A stretch of DNA of 64,000 nucleotides. Origin: Agrobacterium tumefaciens (GTDB lineage: Bacteria; Pseudomonadota; Alphaproteobacteria; Rhizobiales; Rhizobiaceae). The notes beneath the pieces were generated by a model that worked only from the letters and a program-made list of their open reading frames with translations, made no database searches and had not been told where the DNA came from. The stretch is from NCBI GenBank assembly GCA_025559845.1, contig CP048469.1:806001-870000 (forward strand), in the 5' to 3' direction. This document shows positions 46,370-56,907 of this stretch, one piece after another. Within the stretch, counting starts at the first letter, position 1. The number at the start of each line of letters is the position of its first letter. The position numbers and the translations under genes are program-made.

Positions 46370-47416
46370 TTAGCTTGCGATAGCAACCTGCGAGACCGCG
46401 ACCGGATATTTGCTCAGCGTGCACACACCCAGCGTCTGGCCGCGTCCCTTGACCGCGTGTTCGCCCAGATACTCGCTGCGCACGCCTTTCGGCAGCACGA
46501 TCTGGTGAGCGAGATCGGCAGAAATCAGGATTGGATGCCCCAGCATCTTGCTCAGCGATTCAAGCCGTGCGGTTGTGTTCACCGTATCGCCGAAATAGGT
46601 GATCTTGTGGTGGTCGACGCCGATTTCGGCGGTGATGACGGGGCCGCCATGAATGGCAAAGCGCAAGCGCGGCACTTCGCCGAATCGTTTCAGCCAAAGA
46701 TCGCGCTTGTCTTCTATGGCGCCCAGAATATCGAAGACGCAATTGATGCAGGCTGCGCGCCGAACGGCAAGGTGGTAGGGCCATGTAACGATGGCCGCGT
46801 CGCCGATATAATCATCGATGACGCCGCCGAATTTCCGGACCGGCGCGGCATAGGTGGCAAAAATTTCGCCGAGGAACTCCTGCGCTTTCAGGTCACCGTT
46901 GGTTTCCGCGAAGGAGGTCGAGCCGACGAGGTCGATGAACAGGAAGACACGGTCTTCGCTCACCGGACGACGGTAGCGGCCGAGAATGAGGTCGGTGAAG
47001 ATGTCACGCCCGAGCAGTTCGCGCACTCGCATGATGAAGACGATGATGCCGCAAACGACGAGTGTGAAAACAAGGGTCTGTAGCTCGGCATGAACGGCCC
47101 GTCGCCAGGTGCCCGGAAAGATGCCGCTTGCCCAGAGAATCGTGCCGCCAAGCCCGAAGCCGCAGAACACCAGGACCGCATAGATCAGAAAACCGATGGC
47201 GATATAGACCGGTGTTGGCAGGGCGCTGACCCGTCGGGCAAGTCCCGGCATTATGTAACCGCGTTCGAACGCCAGAATCGGTGCACAGGCAAACAGCGCA
47301 TAGGTCGCGCCAATGAATGCACCACCGCCATATTCCAGGAACGCGTATGCGACGCCGCTGCCGGCAACGGCAACGAACAGCACCACGTAATCCAGAATTG
47401 GCAGCAGTTTTCTCAT
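46370..47416 (-). CDS. Membrane class III adenylate/guanylate cyclase
   Basis: 348 residues. The N-terminal half has about four membrane helices (about 7-30, 35-52, 68-95, 110-130), followed by the catalytic domain. The metal Asp pair is in LFIDLVGST and DDYIGDAAIV, and the transition-state Asn/Arg are in GDTVNTTARLE, so it should be active; the ring-selecting residues cannot be assigned by eye between ATP and GTP. Such rhizobial cyclases are numerous and their signals mostly unknown. ATG 47416. It is downstream of rnd on the same strand with a 247-base gap. Confidence 0.92.
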   Translation of the reverse strand: MRKLLPILDYVVLFVAVAGSGVAYAFLEYGGGAFIGATYALFACAPILAFERGYIMPGLARRVSALPTPVYIAIGFLIYAVLVFCGFGLGGTILWASGIFPGTWRRAVHAELQTLVFTLVVCGIIVFIMRVRELLGRDIFTDLILGRYRRPVSEDRVFLFIDLVGSTSFAETNGDLKAQEFLGEIFATYAAPVRKFGGVIDDYIGDAAIVTWPYHLAVRRAACINCVFDILGAIEDKRDLWLKRFGEVPRLRFAIHGGPVITAEIGVDHHKITYFGDTVNTTARLESLSKMLGHPILISADLAHQIVLPKGVRSEYLGEHAVKGRGQTLGVCTLSKYPVAVSQVAIAS

Positions 47417-47663
47417 TGTGTTTCTTGATCTTGCAACAAAGCGAAAGACTCGCCGGGTTCGTCCGGCGACACCTCTTCCCGATGATATGCGACATTAATG
47501 TGGAAAAAGCGCCGCAAAAAGTGACGTTTCGGTAAGGTCGGGAAAAGGATTGGCAGGGCTGTTGCCATGATGCCGCAACGACCCTTCCAGAGCTTCCGAT
47601 AGACGCCAGAAATGTTTCGCAACGAACCGTTCTGACCGGCCGTTGCGTATGCTGGGCAGTGTT

Positions 47664-48815
47664 TTATCCGCCGATATCGACGGTTTCGACCTTCTTGTTG
47701 ACGAAGCGAAGTGCCACATCGCCATTGATGAGTTTCAGCGCCAGGTCGCCGAACAGTTCACGCCGCCAGCCGGAAAGGGCCGCAACTGTGGCGTTTTCAC
47801 CCTCTGCTGCGATCTTGTCGAGGTCATCGCTGTTGGCGAGAACCTTGGCGGCGACACCATGTTTGTCCGCCGTCAGTTTCAGCAGAACCTTCAACAGTTC
47901 GACTGCCGCCCCCGATCCTTCCGGAGAGTGCGTATGACGCGGTGCTTTCGGCATTTCTTCACGCGGCAGGGCCAAGGCGGCATTAACCGTTTCGATGATG
48001 GCCGTGCCGGAAGACGAGCGCTCCCAGCCCTTGGGGATCGTGCGCAGGCGTGACAGCGCCTCGGTGTCCTTCGGCTGCTGCTGGGCGATTTCGAAAATGG
48101 CATCGTCCTTCAGAACCCGCGAACGCGGCACATTGCGCGAGCGTGCTTCGCGCTCCCGCCAGGCGGCCACGAACTTCAGCGTTGCAAGTTCAGTCGGCTT
48201 GCGCAGGCGCGATTTCAGTCTCAGCCAGGCATCGTCGGGGTGCATGTCATAGGTGTCGCGCGATTCGAGGATGTTCATTTCCTCAGTCAGCCACAGCGAG
48301 CGGCCTTCGCGTTCAAGTTCGGCCTTCAGCGCCAGATAGACGTCGCGCAGATGGGTCACATCAGCCAGCGCATAATCGAGCTGCTTGTCCGACAGTGGTC
48401 TGCGGCTCCAGTCGGTGAAGCGCGAGGACTTGTCGATCTGGACGTTTTTGATCTTCTGCACGAGCTGGTCGTAGGAGATCGAATCGCCGAAGCCGCACAC
48501 CATGGCGGCGACCTGCGTATCGAAGATCGGGTGAGGGATGAGGCCACCCAAATGATAGATGATTTCAATGTCTTGCCGCGCGGCGTGGAAGACCTTGACG
48601 ACATTGGGATTGGCCATCAGTTCGAACAGCGGCGCAAGGTCAATACCCTTGGCGAGCGGATCGACCAGCACTTCCAGCGTCGGGCTTGCCATCTGCACGA
48701 GGCACAGTTCCGGCCAGAATGTCGTCTCGCGCAGAAATTCCGTATCGATGGTGATGAATTCCGATTTCGCCAGTTCCTTGCAGGCTTCGGCGAGGGCGGC
48801 AGTCGTTTCAATCAT
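47664..48815 (-). CDS. rnd: Ribonuclease D
   Basis: 383 residues. The 3'-5' exoribonuclease domain has the DEDD residues in ITIDTEF, HAARQDIEIIYHL and DYALADVTHLRDVY (DEDDy type). The HRDC helical domains follow (about 205-290, including LATLKFVAAWREREARSRN and PRSRVLKDDAI). It matures tRNA 3' ends. The start is ATG 48815. The MFS gene ends 83 bases upstream on the same strand, so read-through is possible. Confidence 0.96.
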   Translation of the reverse strand: MIETTAALAEACKELAKSEFITIDTEFLRETTFWPELCLVQMASPTLEVLVDPLAKGIDLAPLFELMANPNVVKVFHAARQDIEIIYHLGGLIPHPIFDTQVAAMVCGFGDSISYDQLVQKIKNVQIDKSSRFTDWSRRPLSDKQLDYALADVTHLRDVYLALKAELEREGRSLWLTEEMNILESRDTYDMHPDDAWLRLKSRLRKPTELATLKFVAAWREREARSRNVPRSRVLKDDAIFEIAQQQPKDTEALSRLRTIPKGWERSSSGTAIIETVNAALALPREEMPKAPRHTHSPEGSGAAVELLKVLLKLTADKHGVAAKVLANSDDLDKIAAEGENATVAALSGWRRELFGDLALKLINGDVALRFVNKKVETVDIGG

Positions 48816-48898
48816 TGTTATTGGCCAATCTTGGAAAAGTATTCGTCTTACTTTCCCTTTGCCGCACGCATGTCAATACAAAGGCCGCTTTTCCGGTC

Positions 48899-50170
48899 TC
48901 AAGGATCGTTTTTCTCCGGCGAATGTGGCTTCTCGCTGTCGTCTTTGGGGCGTCCGGGGGTTGCCAGTTTCTGGAAATAGGCCGAGGTGCGCAGTAACGA
49001 GCGGAAGCGCCAGTTGCGTTCTTCCACCGGCACGCCTTCGCGCACCCGCAGCCGGTGGATCGTGTAGGCAATGAAAACGATCTGTATCGCCGCCGTATAA
49101 GCGAACAACGCCTTTGGCCCGAACGCGTCGATCAGCACCGAAGCGATCAACGGCCCCATCGTCGCGCCGACCGACCAGAAGAACAATAGCCCGGCCGACA
49201 CCATGGCATGTTCTCCCTCCTTGGCATGGTCGTTGCCATGCGCGGAGCTCAGCGAATAAAGCGGCAGCGCAAAGGCGCCGAAGATGAAGACGCCGATGAT
49301 GTTGCTCCACTCGTCCGTGCCGGCAAACAGCGCCAGGAACAGGCCGACGACGACCGAACCGGCCGTGGTTGCAAGGATGATGATGCGCCGGTCATAGCGG
49401 TCGGAATACACGCCGAGGGGATATTGCAGCACCACGCCGCCGATGATCCCGGCGCTCATGAAAGTTGCAATCGAGGTCACGGAAAGTCCGATCTGTTCAC
49501 CGTAGATCGGACCGATGTTGCGGAACGCCGCCATGCTGAGACCAACGGCAACGCAGCCAACCACGGCAAGCGGCGAGATGCGCCAGACCGCAAAGAGATT
49601 GAAGGGGATCTGCTTCGGTGGTGCCGGATTGGATTTGTCGGCAAGCGAGATCGGCACCAGTGACAGTGACAGCGCCATGGCGATCAGTGAAAACACGATC
49701 GGCCCTTCGATACCCGCCAGAGGGATAACGTATTGGGCGAGCGTCACAGAGCCAAGGTCAACGAAACGGTAGATGGAAAGCGTGCGCGCGCGGTTCGAAT
49801 TCGTGACCTGCGCATTGATCCAGCTTTCGATCGCTGCAAAAAGACAGGCGACTGCGATGCCGATGATGAAGCGCATCAACATCCAGAACAGCGGATGAAT
49901 GATCAGCGGCATGGCGATGGACGCGGCCGATGCCACCGCCGCCATCGTGGCGAAGGTCCTGATGTGGCCGACCTTGCGCAGAAGCCGGGTCACGGAAATG
50001 CAGCCGAGGGCGAATCCCATGCTGTAGGCGGCGCTGATAAGGCCGATGGTGCTGGCGGAAAAACCTTCCGAAAGGCCGCGCAGCGCAATGTAGGTTCCTT
50101 GAAGCCCGTTGCCTCCGATCAGAATGCCGGCGGTAATCAGCAGGGGAATAAGCGGTCTGATCTGGTTCAT
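48899..50170 (-). CDS. MFS transporter, YcaD-like
   Basis: 423 residues from ATG 50170; the upstream open frame has no ribosome site or conserved sequence. Twelve hydrophobic segments. Loop motif A-like residues occur after helix 2 (SVTRLLRKVGHIR) and in the second half (GVYSDRYDRRIIIL). RFIIGIAVACLFAAIESWIN is typical of the YcaD group, whose substrates are unknown. The C-terminal ~30 residues are a charged cytoplasmic tail. It diverges from aspS across 206 bases. Confidence 0.9.
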   Translation of the reverse strand: MNQIRPLIPLLITAGILIGGNGLQGTYIALRGLSEGFSASTIGLISAAYSMGFALGCISVTRLLRKVGHIRTFATMAAVASAASIAMPLIIHPLFWMLMRFIIGIAVACLFAAIESWINAQVTNSNRARTLSIYRFVDLGSVTLAQYVIPLAGIEGPIVFSLIAMALSLSLVPISLADKSNPAPPKQIPFNLFAVWRISPLAVVGCVAVGLSMAAFRNIGPIYGEQIGLSVTSIATFMSAGIIGGVVLQYPLGVYSDRYDRRIIILATTAGSVVVGLFLALFAGTDEWSNIIGVFIFGAFALPLYSLSSAHGNDHAKEGEHAMVSAGLLFFWSVGATMGPLIASVLIDAFGPKALFAYTAAIQIVFIAYTIHRLRVREGVPVEERNWRFRSLLRTSAYFQKLATPGRPKDDSEKPHSPEKNDP

Positions 50171-50376
50171 GCGTGGGGCACCGGCAGGCGGATATGATTT
50201 GAGATCGGCAGAGATTGCAGATAGACCATACTTAACCGTGTAATACGCTGAAAGACAGCGCGATACGCGACAATATTCCGCTTTGCCTTGACAAATCAGG
50301 CGCGTCATGCGCTTTTCCGCCCGATTTAGATACGCGATCCATTCGTGTGATCGCCGCTATGTTTCAGGATAACAAA

Positions 50377-52164
50377 ATGCATCGTTACCGCAGCCACACC
50401 TGTGCCGCTCTCCGCAAGTCGCATGTCGGCGAGACTGTTCGTCTTTCCGGCTGGGTTCATCGCGTCCGAGATCATGGCGGCGTTCTCTTCATCGACCTTC
50501 GCGATCACTATGGCATCACGCAGGTCGTGGCCGATCCCGACAGCCCTGCCTTCAAGGTTGCCGAAACCGTACGTGGCGAATGGGTCATCCGCATCGACGG
50601 CCTGGTCAAGGCGCGTTCGGAAGACACCGTCAACAAGGGCATGGCGACTGGCGAGATCGAACTCTACGCACAGGAAATCGAAGTTCTCGGCGTTGCCAAA
50701 GAACTGCCGCTGCCGGTCTTCGGTGAGCCGGAATACCCGGAAGACGTACGCCTGAAGTACCGCTTCCTCGACCTGCGCCGCGAAACCCTGCACAAGAACA
50801 TCGTCAAGCGCACGCAGATCATCTCCGCCATGCGCACCGGCATGGGCGACGCTGGTTTTGCCGAATACACCACGCCGATTCTGACCGCCTCTTCGCCGGA
50901 AGGCGCGCGCGACTTCCTCGTGCCGAGCCGTATCCACGAAGGCAAGTTCTTCGCGCTGCCGCAGGCACCGCAGCAGTACAAGCAGCTTCTGATGGTTGCC
51001 GGTTTCGACCGTTACTTCCAGATCGCACCGTGCTTCCGCGATGAAGACCCGCGTGCTGACCGTCTGCCGGGCGAGTTCTATCAGCTCGACGTCGAAATGA
51101 GCTTCGTGACCCAGGAAGATGTCTGGGAAACCATGGAGCCGATGATGACGGCCGTGTTCGAGAAGTTTGCCGAAGGCAAGCCGGTGACGAAGCAGTGGCC
51201 GCGCATTCCTTACGACGAAGCGATCCGTAAATACGGTTCCGACAAGCCGGACCTGCGTAACCCGATCATCATGGAAGCCGTGACCGAACACTTCGACGGT
51301 TCTGGCTTCAAGGTTTTCGCGAACATGATCGCGTCCAACCCGAAGGTTCAGGTCTGGGCCATTCCGGCAAAGACCGGCGGCTCCAGAGCATTCTGCGACC
51401 GCATGAACGCCTGGGCGCAGTCGCAGGGTCAGCCTGGTCTTGGCTACATCTTCTGGAAAGAAGAAGACGGCAAGATCGGCGGCTCCGGCCCGCTCGCCAA
51501 GAACATCGGCGAAGAACGCACCGAAGCGCTGCGCACGCAGCTCGGCCTCGAAGCCGGTGACGCCTGCTTCTTCGTGGCTGGCGATCCGGCCAAGTTCTAC
51601 AAGTTTGCTGGTGAAGCGCGTACCCGCGCTGCCGACGAACTGAACTTGATCGACCGCGACCGTTTTGAAATGTGCTGGATCGTCGACTTCCCGTTCTTCG
51701 AATACAACGAAGACGAAAAGAAGATCGACTTTGCGCACAACCCGTTCTCCATGCCGCAGGGCGGCCTGGAAGCGCTGGAAGGCGACGACCCGCTTTCGAT
51801 CAAGGCTTTCCAGTACGACGCGGTTTGCAACGGCTTCGAAATCGCTTCGGGCTCGATCCGTAACCAGTCGCCGGAACTGATGGTCAAGGCGTTTGAAAAG
51901 GTCGGCCTCAGCCAGAACGACGTTGAAGAGCGTTTCGGCGGTCTCTATCGCGCGTTCCAGTACGGTGCTCCTCCGCACGGCGGTTGCGCATTCGGTATCG
52001 ACCGCGTTGTCATGCTGCTCGTCGGCGCCAAGAACCTGCGTGAAATCACGTTGTTCCCGATGAACCAGCAGGCACAGGATCTGCTGATGAACGCGCCGTC
52101 GCCGGCAACGCCGACGCAGCTTCGCGAACTGGCGCTGCGCGTCGTACCGTCCAAGAAGGACTAA
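50377..52164 (+). CDS. aspS: Aspartyl-tRNA synthetase
   Basis: 595 residues from ATG 50377 (AGGA seven bases upstream). It is a class II synthetase: anticodon-binding OB fold ([21 protein letters not shown] region), catalytic motif 2 ([16 protein letters not shown]), a GAD insertion domain (about 290-420) and motif 3 ([12 protein letters not shown]). The His in RDHGG is the residue type associated with non-discriminating enzymes that also charge tRNA-Asn, fitting a lineage that uses GatCAB; this is inference. Biased codon use suggests high expression. Two hairpins follow the stop. Confidence 0.97.
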   Translation: MHRYRSHTCAALRKSHVGETVRLSGWVHRVRDHGGVLFIDLRDHYGITQVVADPDSPAFKVAETVRGEWVIRIDGLVKARSEDTVNKGMATGEIELYAQEIEVLGVAKELPLPVFGEPEYPEDVRLKYRFLDLRRETLHKNIVKRTQIISAMRTGMGDAGFAEYTTPILTASSPEGARDFLVPSRIHEGKFFALPQAPQQYKQLLMVAGFDRYFQIAPCFRDEDPRADRLPGEFYQLDVEMSFVTQEDVWETMEPMMTAVFEKFAEGKPVTKQWPRIPYDEAIRKYGSDKPDLRNPIIMEAVTEHFDGSGFKVFANMIASNPKVQVWAIPAKTGGSRAFCDRMNAWAQSQGQPGLGYIFWKEEDGKIGGSGPLAKNIGEERTEALRTQLGLEAGDACFFVAGDPAKFYKFAGEARTRAADELNLIDRDRFEMCWIVDFPFFEYNEDEKKIDFAHNPFSMPQGGLEALEGDDPLSIKAFQYDAVCNGFEIASGSIRNQSPELMVKAFEKVGLSQNDVEERFGGLYRAFQYGAPPHGGCAFGIDRVVMLLVGAKNLREITLFPMNQQAQDLLMNAPSPATPTQLRELALRVVPSKKD

Positions 52165-52166
52165 GG

Positions 52167-52191
52167 TTTACGGCGCGCGATGCGCCGTAAA
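52167..52191 (+). other. First hairpin after aspS
   Basis: A perfect 10-bp stem TTTACGGCGC/GCGCCGTAAA (52167-52176 and 52182-52191) with a 5-nt loop starts two bases after the stop. A-rich, not T-rich, sequence follows, so it probably protects the 3' end rather than terminating. Confidence 0.5.
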
Positions 52192-52204
52192 AAAGATCTT
52201 GATG

Positions 52205-52238
52205 AGGGCTGGCGGAAACGCCGGCCCTTGTTGTTTTT
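52205..52238 (+). terminator. Intrinsic terminator after aspS
   Basis: AGGGCTGGCG/CGCCGGCCCT (52205-52214 and 52219-52228, one G-T pair) around a GAAA tetraloop, followed by TTGTTGTTTTT to 52238. Confidence 0.85.
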
Positions 52239-52434
52239 GGCTGATGCCAGAAAAGCCGCAAATTTACCGCTGGTTGAACCAGATTTGGTACGCAATCAGT
52301 CGAAATCCCTTTTCACAATTCAAAGGTGCATCCGAATCCAGGTGCGGGAACATTAGGGTTCCAAGGGGCTGGCCTGCCTTCATTCGTGTGTCGCTGCATT
52401 GCTAGAAAAAATATTGAAAAGGGACGTTTTACGC

Positions 52435-53865
52435 ATGACTGAAGCGGAAAAAGATCCGTCGCCTCAGACGGGACAGCCTGCCTCCGGCCAGCTACGCGGC
52501 AATATCGCCGCCGGCCTGCGCTCGCCGGGCGCGAAATTTCTGATGATCGGGTTCATCTCGGTCGTCCTGCTCGTTCCCCTTTTGCTGGTCTGGGGATTGA
52601 CGGAAGAGCGTGCCAAGCGGGCAGAAGAGGTATCATCCCGCATCGCGGCCGGTTGGGGCGGAGAGCAGGTGGTGAATGGCCCCTATCTTGCCGTGCCATT
52701 TGACGTCGAAAGCCGCCGCGAGGTGGATGGGCGTACGGTTGTCGAGCGCAAGACGCAGTGGGCCCTCGTCATGCCCGAGACGCTGGCCGTCTCTGCCCGC
52801 TTCAGGGTCGAGGAGCGGAAGCTCTCCATCTACAGTCTGCCGGTTTATAACAGCAACCTCACGCTCAAAGGCCGCTTTGGCGCTGATATATTGCAGGATC
52901 TCGCTCGCTTTTCCGGTACGCCGAGGCTCGATCAGGCCATTCTGGTCATGAACATCAACGACATCACCGGCATCCGCTCGGACGCTGGCGTCAAGATCAA
53001 CGACGGCGCAGTACTCCCGTTTGACCCGGGAATGCGGGATATCACCGCACCGGTTGCCCGTGACGACTACGGTCAGTTTCTGCTGAAATCCGAAGCCGGT
53101 GTTCATCGGGCAGTCGGCCAGGATCTCGTCAGCACGGGATTTGCCTTCGATATTGCATTTTCTCTGAACGGATCGCGCAGTTTTGCCGTTGCGCCCGCAG
53201 GGCAGACGACCAGTTTCGCGGCCAACGCTGACTGGCCGCATCCCGGTTTCGAAGGACTGTTCCTGCCGGAACAGAAGACCGTCACCGCCTCCGGCTTTGA
53301 GGCAAACTGGACGGTACCCTATCTCGCCAGGGGTATAGACAGGATTATCGAAGGCAGACAATTGCCGCTTTCCAACAGCCTGATGGCGATCAATCTCGTC
53401 GAACCGGTCAAGTTCTATCAGGTCGTGTCGCGCACGCTGAAATATTCGATCGGCTTCATCTCGCTGGTTTTCCTCGCCGTGTTCATCATTGAACTCAGGG
53501 GCGGGCGAATGGTGCACTGGATACAATATGTGCTGACGGGGCTTGCGCTGGTGGTGTTCTACGTCCTGTTGCTGGCGCTTGCAGAACATACCGGCTTCAC
53601 CATCGCCTATGTCGCCTCGTCATTCGCAACAGCGGTGCTGATCGCGTCCTATCTCGGCAGTGCGACGGCAAGCAGGAAGAACGGCATCTCGCTGTTTGCA
53701 GCGCTCGCCGGCGCCTACGGCGTGATGTATCTGGTTCTCAACGAAGACGAATATGCCCTGCTGGCGGGTGCGATAATCTCCTTCGTGGCGATTGCCGCGA
53801 CCATGTACGCGACACGGCGTGTGGATTGGTCGGCGTCCAATACGCGGTCCAACCCGATGACATAA
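52435..53865 (+). CDS. creD: Inner membrane protein CreD
   Basis: 476 residues from ATG 52435; an in-frame TTG 12 codons earlier is less plausible. A transmembrane segment (about 35-58) is followed by a large extracytoplasmic domain (about 65-330) with the conserved LTEERAKRAEEV and VNGPYLAVPF blocks. A C-terminal set of five or six helices (about 340-465) includes YSIGFISLVFLAVFIIELR and LAEHTGFTIAY. In gammaproteobacteria CreD is regulated by CreBC and affects envelope stress and beta-lactam response. No creB/creC lies nearby, so regulation here is unknown. Confidence 0.93.
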   Translation: MTEAEKDPSPQTGQPASGQLRGNIAAGLRSPGAKFLMIGFISVVLLVPLLLVWGLTEERAKRAEEVSSRIAAGWGGEQVVNGPYLAVPFDVESRREVDGRTVVERKTQWALVMPETLAVSARFRVEERKLSIYSLPVYNSNLTLKGRFGADILQDLARFSGTPRLDQAILVMNINDITGIRSDAGVKINDGAVLPFDPGMRDITAPVARDDYGQFLLKSEAGVHRAVGQDLVSTGFAFDIAFSLNGSRSFAVAPAGQTTSFAANADWPHPGFEGLFLPEQKTVTASGFEANWTVPYLARGIDRIIEGRQLPLSNSLMAINLVEPVKFYQVVSRTLKYSIGFISLVFLAVFIIELRGGRMVHWIQYVLTGLALVVFYVLLLALAEHTGFTIAYVASSFATAVLIASYLGSATASRKNGISLFAALAGAYGVMYLVLNEDEYALLAGAIISFVAIAATMYATRRVDWSASNTRSNPMT

Positions 53866-53877
53866 TATCATCAGCCT

Positions 53878-53900
53878 CCGCCCGGCATCTGACCGGGCGG
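53878..53900 (+). other. GC-rich hairpin after creD
   Basis: CCGCCCGG/CCGGGCGG (53878-53885 and 53893-53900) with a 7-nt loop, 12 bases after the creD stop and without a T-run. Candidate weak terminator or mRNA end structure. Confidence 0.45.
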
Positions 53901-53989
53901 ATAGGGTGCTGCCTGCAGTGGTAGTGTTGTGGTGACCGGTTGGCTGCCCTATACCTTTGAGATGATCTCGAGAACGGGTTGAGAATGTC

Positions 53990-54460
53990 ATGATGGAAAA
54001 GCTGTTCGAACGGGCTCGTGCAGCTTTCACCCGTGCCTTGGCGGCGGCGCTTGCCGCCGCTTTTGCGTTTTGGATCGCGCACAAATTTCTGGGGCACCCG
54101 CAGCCTGTCTTTGCCGCTGTCAGCGCTCTCATTTGCCTTGCGCCCGGCATCAGCGATCACCTGAAGCAGGCCATGGGCCTGATGATCGGTGTCACGCTCG
54201 GAATTCTGATCGGCGAACTGACGCTCCTTGTTCCGCACGACTATGGCGAAGTCCGCATGGCCGTTGCCACCTTCGCGTCCATGATGCTCGCATCCCTGTT
54301 CGGCCTGTCGGCAGTGGTGCCAATCCAGGCTGGCGCATCCGCGATGCTGGTCTTGCTGCTCGGTCCGCAGAGCGCTGGTTTCGTGCGCTTCCTTGACGTT
54401 TCCGTCGGCGCATTTATCGGCGTTGCCGTCACAATCCTGTTCTTCAGACAAAAATCCTGA
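53990..54460 (+). CDS. Half-size FUSC/aromatic-acid-exporter-like membrane protein
   Basis: 156 residues, two adjacent ATG codons at the start. Four or five hydrophobic segments cover nearly the whole length. The sequence FLGHPQPVFAAVSALICLAPG with DHLKQAMGLMIGVTLGILIG is the N-terminal membrane unit of the FUSC/YccS/AaeB family, but the cytoplasmic domain and second membrane half of full-size members (over 300 residues) are absent. Small single-unit FUSC proteins exist and may oligomerise. Transport function is inferred. It stands alone between creD and the chemoreceptor. Confidence 0.82.
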   Translation: MMEKLFERARAAFTRALAAALAAAFAFWIAHKFLGHPQPVFAAVSALICLAPGISDHLKQAMGLMIGVTLGILIGELTLLVPHDYGEVRMAVATFASMMLASLFGLSAVVPIQAGASAMLVLLLGPQSAGFVRFLDVSVGAFIGVAVTILFFRQKS

Positions 54461-54595
54461 CGCTGCGGGTAATACCCCTTAAAATGCAGGGGGTTGTCAT
54501 AAAACCTTCATCCAGATGGCGGCTCCGGTAGAGAACTCCTTAAGCCTTGGCTGGCATTTCATCGCTCGGCGAGAAATGTTTCATCCGGGGGTCGA

Positions 54596-56701
54596 ATGTC
54601 TTCTCTGTTTTCCGCGTTCAGAATATCGCATCGCGTGATGATGCTGGCGCTTGTGGCTTTGTGCGGCATTGCCGTCATCGCGGGTACCTTGCTGTGGCAG
54701 CGTCAGGCAGAAGCCGATCAACGCGTTGCACAAGAGGTTCTGGCGAAGCGGGATGGCGTACTGGTGGCGCTGACGGAGGACCTGCGTGAAAGCCTGCTGC
54801 ACCAGAAGAATTTTCTTCTCGCCAAGGATATGAATGCCGCAGCGGAATTCGATGCCGCCATGACCCGCGTGCAACAGTCTCTGCAGACCCTTCAAGGGAC
54901 TTCTACGCAGCAGCTTCAGGATCAACTTGCCAATCTCGGGCAGGGCACGGCGTCCTATGCTGAACTGGTGAAGGCACTGTTCGCCAGGAATCAGGAGCTT
55001 GGGCTCAAGCCCTCCGAAGGTCTTGAAGGCGCCATGCGCAACAGCGTGCACACGATCGAGAAACTTGTCGACAGTGTCGTCAATCCGGAAATCCGCGCCA
55101 GCATGCTGATGATGCGCAGGCACGAGAAGGATTTCATCCTGCGACGGGATGCCTCCTACACCGAAAAACACGCCGCCGAGGTGGAAATCTTCAAGGGCCT
55201 GATCAAGCAGGAATATCGTCCCGGTGCCGACCGTCAGCGCATCATGGACGCACTGGAAATTTATACGGCATCCTTCCGTTTTTACGCTCAGGCCACGCTT
55301 GATGAGCAGAAGGCGCGGGAGACTGCGACGAACGCCTACAATGCATTGCAGCCGATCCTGGCGACAATTGCCTCTGCCTATCAGGATGAGCGGACAGCCA
55401 ATGCCATCGAAAACCGGCGCGCGGCGGAAACGACCGTTTCGATCGTGATCGGTTTTATTGCTCTTACCGTCCTCAGCCTGTTTGCCGGGGTTTATTTCAT
55501 CGGTCGGTCGATCACCCGTCCGGTTAACGCGATTACACGTGGCATGCGCCGCCTAGCCGATGGCGAAACCGGCTTTGCCGTACCGGGGCTCGGCCGCAGG
55601 GATGAGTTTGGCGCCATGGCTGGTGCGCTGGAAGTGTTCCGCCAGTCGGCCATCGCCAAGGCTGAACTCGAGGCCGAGGCGTTGGCCGCACGCGAACAGG
55701 CTGAACAGGAGCGGCTTTACATTCAGCGGAGTGCTGAAGCGGAGGCGCAGACCCGGTTGATGCAGGCCACGACAGGCCTCGCATCCGCGTTGCAGCGCCT
55801 CGCCGCCGGTGACCTGTCCTTCGAACTGAACGAACCCTTCGCACCGGATTTCGAAGCGCTTCGCCACGATCTCAACCAGACACTGCAGCAGCTTGATGCC
55901 GTCATGTCGGGCGTCGTGCAGTCAAGCATGGTGATTGACGGCGGCAGCCAGGAAATCAGCCACAGCGCGGAAGACCTGGCACGTCGTACGGAGCAGCAGG
56001 CAGCATCGCTCGAGCAGACCGCCGCAGCACTGGATGAATTGACCGCCAACATCCGCATTTCCGCCGACCGTGCGATGGAGGCGCGTTCGATTGCGATATC
56101 GGCCGATCAGGATGCGAACCGGACCGTCTCGCTTGTCAACGACACCATCGGCGCCATGGAGAAGATCGAGCAGTCGTCCGGCAAGATCGGCAATATCATC
56201 GGCGTGATCGACGAAATCGCCTTCCAGACCAATCTTCTGGCGCTGAATGCCGGTGTCGAGGCAGCTCGCGCCGGTGAGGCTGGGCGTGGCTTTGCCGTCG
56301 TCGCCCAGGAAGTTCGCGAACTTGCGCAGCGCTCGGCGCGCGCAGCCGGAGAAATCAAGGCGCTGATCCAGACCTCCGCCGGCGAAGTGGCGGAAGGCGC
56401 CCGTTACGTGCGGGAAACCGGCGCGGCCCTGTCGCGTATCGGCGGCTCGGTGAAGTCGATCAATGACCACATCGAGGCAATCGCCGCCGCAACCAAAGAG
56501 CAGTCGCTGGGGCTCGGCGAGATCAACACCGCCGTCAATCATCTTGATCAGGGCACGCAGCAGAACGCCGCCATGGTTGAGGAGAACAATGCCGCCAGTG
56601 CCGTTCTGGCAAACGAGACGGCGCGGCTCAAGGAGCTGGTATCGCTGTTCCAGCTCAGCGGCGCGCAGGCGTCCGACGACAGGATGCGGCACGCCGCCTG
56701 A
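54596..56701 (+). CDS. Methyl-accepting chemotaxis protein with helical periplasmic sensor
   Basis: 701 residues. TM1 about 12-34; a long all-helical periplasmic domain (about 35-280), including [19 protein letters not shown], which is typical of HBM-type ligand domains; TM2 about 284-306; a HAMP domain with [23 protein letters not shown]; and a second HAMP-like stretch near 395. The signalling domain has the invariant hairpin tip [28 protein letters not shown] in part, and methylation helices on both sides. No C-terminal CheR-binding pentapeptide is seen. Ligand unknown; HBM receptors often sense organic acids. A terminator follows. Confidence 0.93.
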   Translation: MSSLFSAFRISHRVMMLALVALCGIAVIAGTLLWQRQAEADQRVAQEVLAKRDGVLVALTEDLRESLLHQKNFLLAKDMNAAAEFDAAMTRVQQSLQTLQGTSTQQLQDQLANLGQGTASYAELVKALFARNQELGLKPSEGLEGAMRNSVHTIEKLVDSVVNPEIRASMLMMRRHEKDFILRRDASYTEKHAAEVEIFKGLIKQEYRPGADRQRIMDALEIYTASFRFYAQATLDEQKARETATNAYNALQPILATIASAYQDERTANAIENRRAAETTVSIVIGFIALTVLSLFAGVYFIGRSITRPVNAITRGMRRLADGETGFAVPGLGRRDEFGAMAGALEVFRQSAIAKAELEAEALAAREQAEQERLYIQRSAEAEAQTRLMQATTGLASALQRLAAGDLSFELNEPFAPDFEALRHDLNQTLQQLDAVMSGVVQSSMVIDGGSQEISHSAEDLARRTEQQAASLEQTAAALDELTANIRISADRAMEARSIAISADQDANRTVSLVNDTIGAMEKIEQSSGKIGNIIGVIDEIAFQTNLLALNAGVEAARAGEAGRGFAVVAQEVRELAQRSARAAGEIKALIQTSAGEVAEGARYVRETGAALSRIGGSVKSINDHIEAIAAATKEQSLGLGEINTAVNHLDQGTQQNAAMVEENNAASAVLANETARLKELVSLFQLSGAQASDDRMRHAA

Positions 56702-56720
56702 TTGAGCCGGATCGAAAACA

Positions 56721-56754
56721 AAAAGCGGGCGCAAAACTTGTCGCCCGCTTTTTT
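56721..56754 (+). terminator. Intrinsic terminator after the chemoreceptor
   Basis: AAAAGCGGGCG and CGCCCGCTTTT (56721-56731 and 56742-56752) with a 10-nt loop and T-run to 56754. Confidence 0.88.
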
Positions 56755-56907
56755 GACGTTTATAGCTTGGTTACTCACCACGGACCCGGTGAAATTCCGG
56801 GTGGCTCTTCTGGCCGCCGATCCGCCAGACAACGCAAAGCACCGACGACATTTTTCGATCTACCGGACATGGCTCCGGCCGGTGCATGTTTCTTTGCGAA
56901 AAATCAT

